Below, one piece after another: positions 60,780 to 60,952 of a DNA stretch of 60,952 nt. The notes under the pieces are model-generated. The model made no database searches, was not told the origin of the DNA, and saw nothing but the letters and a program-made list of their open reading frames with translations. Both the position numbers and the translations under genes were made by a program. Every line of letters begins with the position of its first letter. Within the stretch, counting starts at the first letter, position 1. Source of the stretch: Janthinobacterium lividum (lineage in GTDB: Bacteria; Pseudomonadota; Gammaproteobacteria; Burkholderiales; Burkholderiaceae_D); contig NZ_JAAOLY010000026.1 of NCBI RefSeq assembly GCF_011601275.1, positions 1 to 60,952 of the forward strand. Direction: 5' to 3'.

Positions 60780-60952
60780 TTACTTCAGGGTCGGCATGGC
60801 AAACTCGGCGCCGGCAGCCGTCGAGGCCGGCCAGCGCTGCGTGACGGCCTTCTGTTTCGTGTAGAAACGCACGGATTCCGGACCGTGCGCATGGTGGTCG
60901 CCAAACAGGCTGCGCTTCCAGCCGCCGAAGCTGTGGAAGGCCATCGGCACGG
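60780..60952 (-). CDS. mmsA: Methylmalonate-semialdehyde dehydrogenase (C-terminus, cut by window)
   Basis: The last 57 codons of a gene that enters from the right edge. The C-terminal sequence VPMAFHSFGGWKRSLFGDHH, then HGPESVRFYTKQKAVTQRWP, is the characteristic end of CoA-acylating methylmalonate-semialdehyde dehydrogenases of valine and beta-alanine catabolism. The stop (60780-60782) lies 74 bases before nasT, which is likely transcribed separately. Confidence 0.88.
   Translation of the reverse strand, partial: VPMAFHSFGGWKRSLFGDHHAHGPESVRFYTKQKAVTQRWPASTAAGAEFAMPTLK

Overview
The window is a GC-rich (low-to-mid 60s per cent by eye) betaproteobacterial chromosome segment, most likely from an Oxalobacteraceae member such as Janthinobacterium or a close relative. 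This rests on the protein set (a DUF3460 protein, a PACE efflux protein, a NasS-NasT pair, recC-recB-recD order, a chemoreceptor ending in EEWETF) and on codon use. The assignment is inference; no rRNA or other marker gene is present. I see no tRNA, rRNA, CRISPR array, insertion sequence or phage gene.

Region 1 (1-23956) is one nearly continuous flagellar locus: fliF(partial)-G-H-I-J, fliD-S-T-K-L-A, motA-motB, flgM-flgN, a stand-alone muramidase, divergent flgA, then flgB-C-D-E-F-G-H-I-J-K-L and an uncharacterised last gene at 22913-23956. The block fliD-fliS-fliT-fliK-fliL-fliA-motA-motB has the same order as lafB-C-D-E-F-S-T-U of lateral (Flag-2) flagella. It carries its own sigma-28, stator and anti-sigma gene, so it reads as a self-contained secondary motility system rather than the usual primary cluster. 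Flagellin, fliE, the switch genes fliM/N and the export-gate genes are not in the window. FlgJ is split into a 130-residue rod protein (20150) and a separate glucosaminidase (12430). Most genes overlap by a few bases and are probably translationally coupled.

Region 2 (24000-35730) is ordinary accessory chromosome. It holds a GT9 glycosyltransferase, a PAS-PAS-GGDEF-EAL protein, a PACE efflux protein lying tail to tail with a LysR regulator, a DUF3460 protein, a Tat-exported M15-like (DUF882) protein, a degenerate EAL protein, a class II glutamine amidotransferase, a GNAT enzyme, a lone sulfate-binding protein and a LuxR-type regulator. A structured repeat-like element lies at 29733-29856 and a strong two-way terminator at 34552-34587.

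Region 3 (35730-45660) holds an unknown lipoprotein, a molybdopterin-binding (Mop) protein preceded by a striking nested dyad, a LytS/LytTR-type two-component pair, a penicillin-binding endopeptidase, a DMT exporter with divergent LysR regulator and palindromic operators, a methyl-accepting chemoreceptor and a DsbA-like thioredoxin-fold protein.

Region 4 (45656-60952) lies on the minus strand: recC-recB-recD, a large CHASE-PAS hybrid histidine kinase, then nasT-nasS-cobA. The last three couple nitrate sensing to sirohaem synthesis, and an NtrC-like site sits in the nasT-nasS spacer. The right edge cuts a methylmalonate-semialdehyde dehydrogenase gene.
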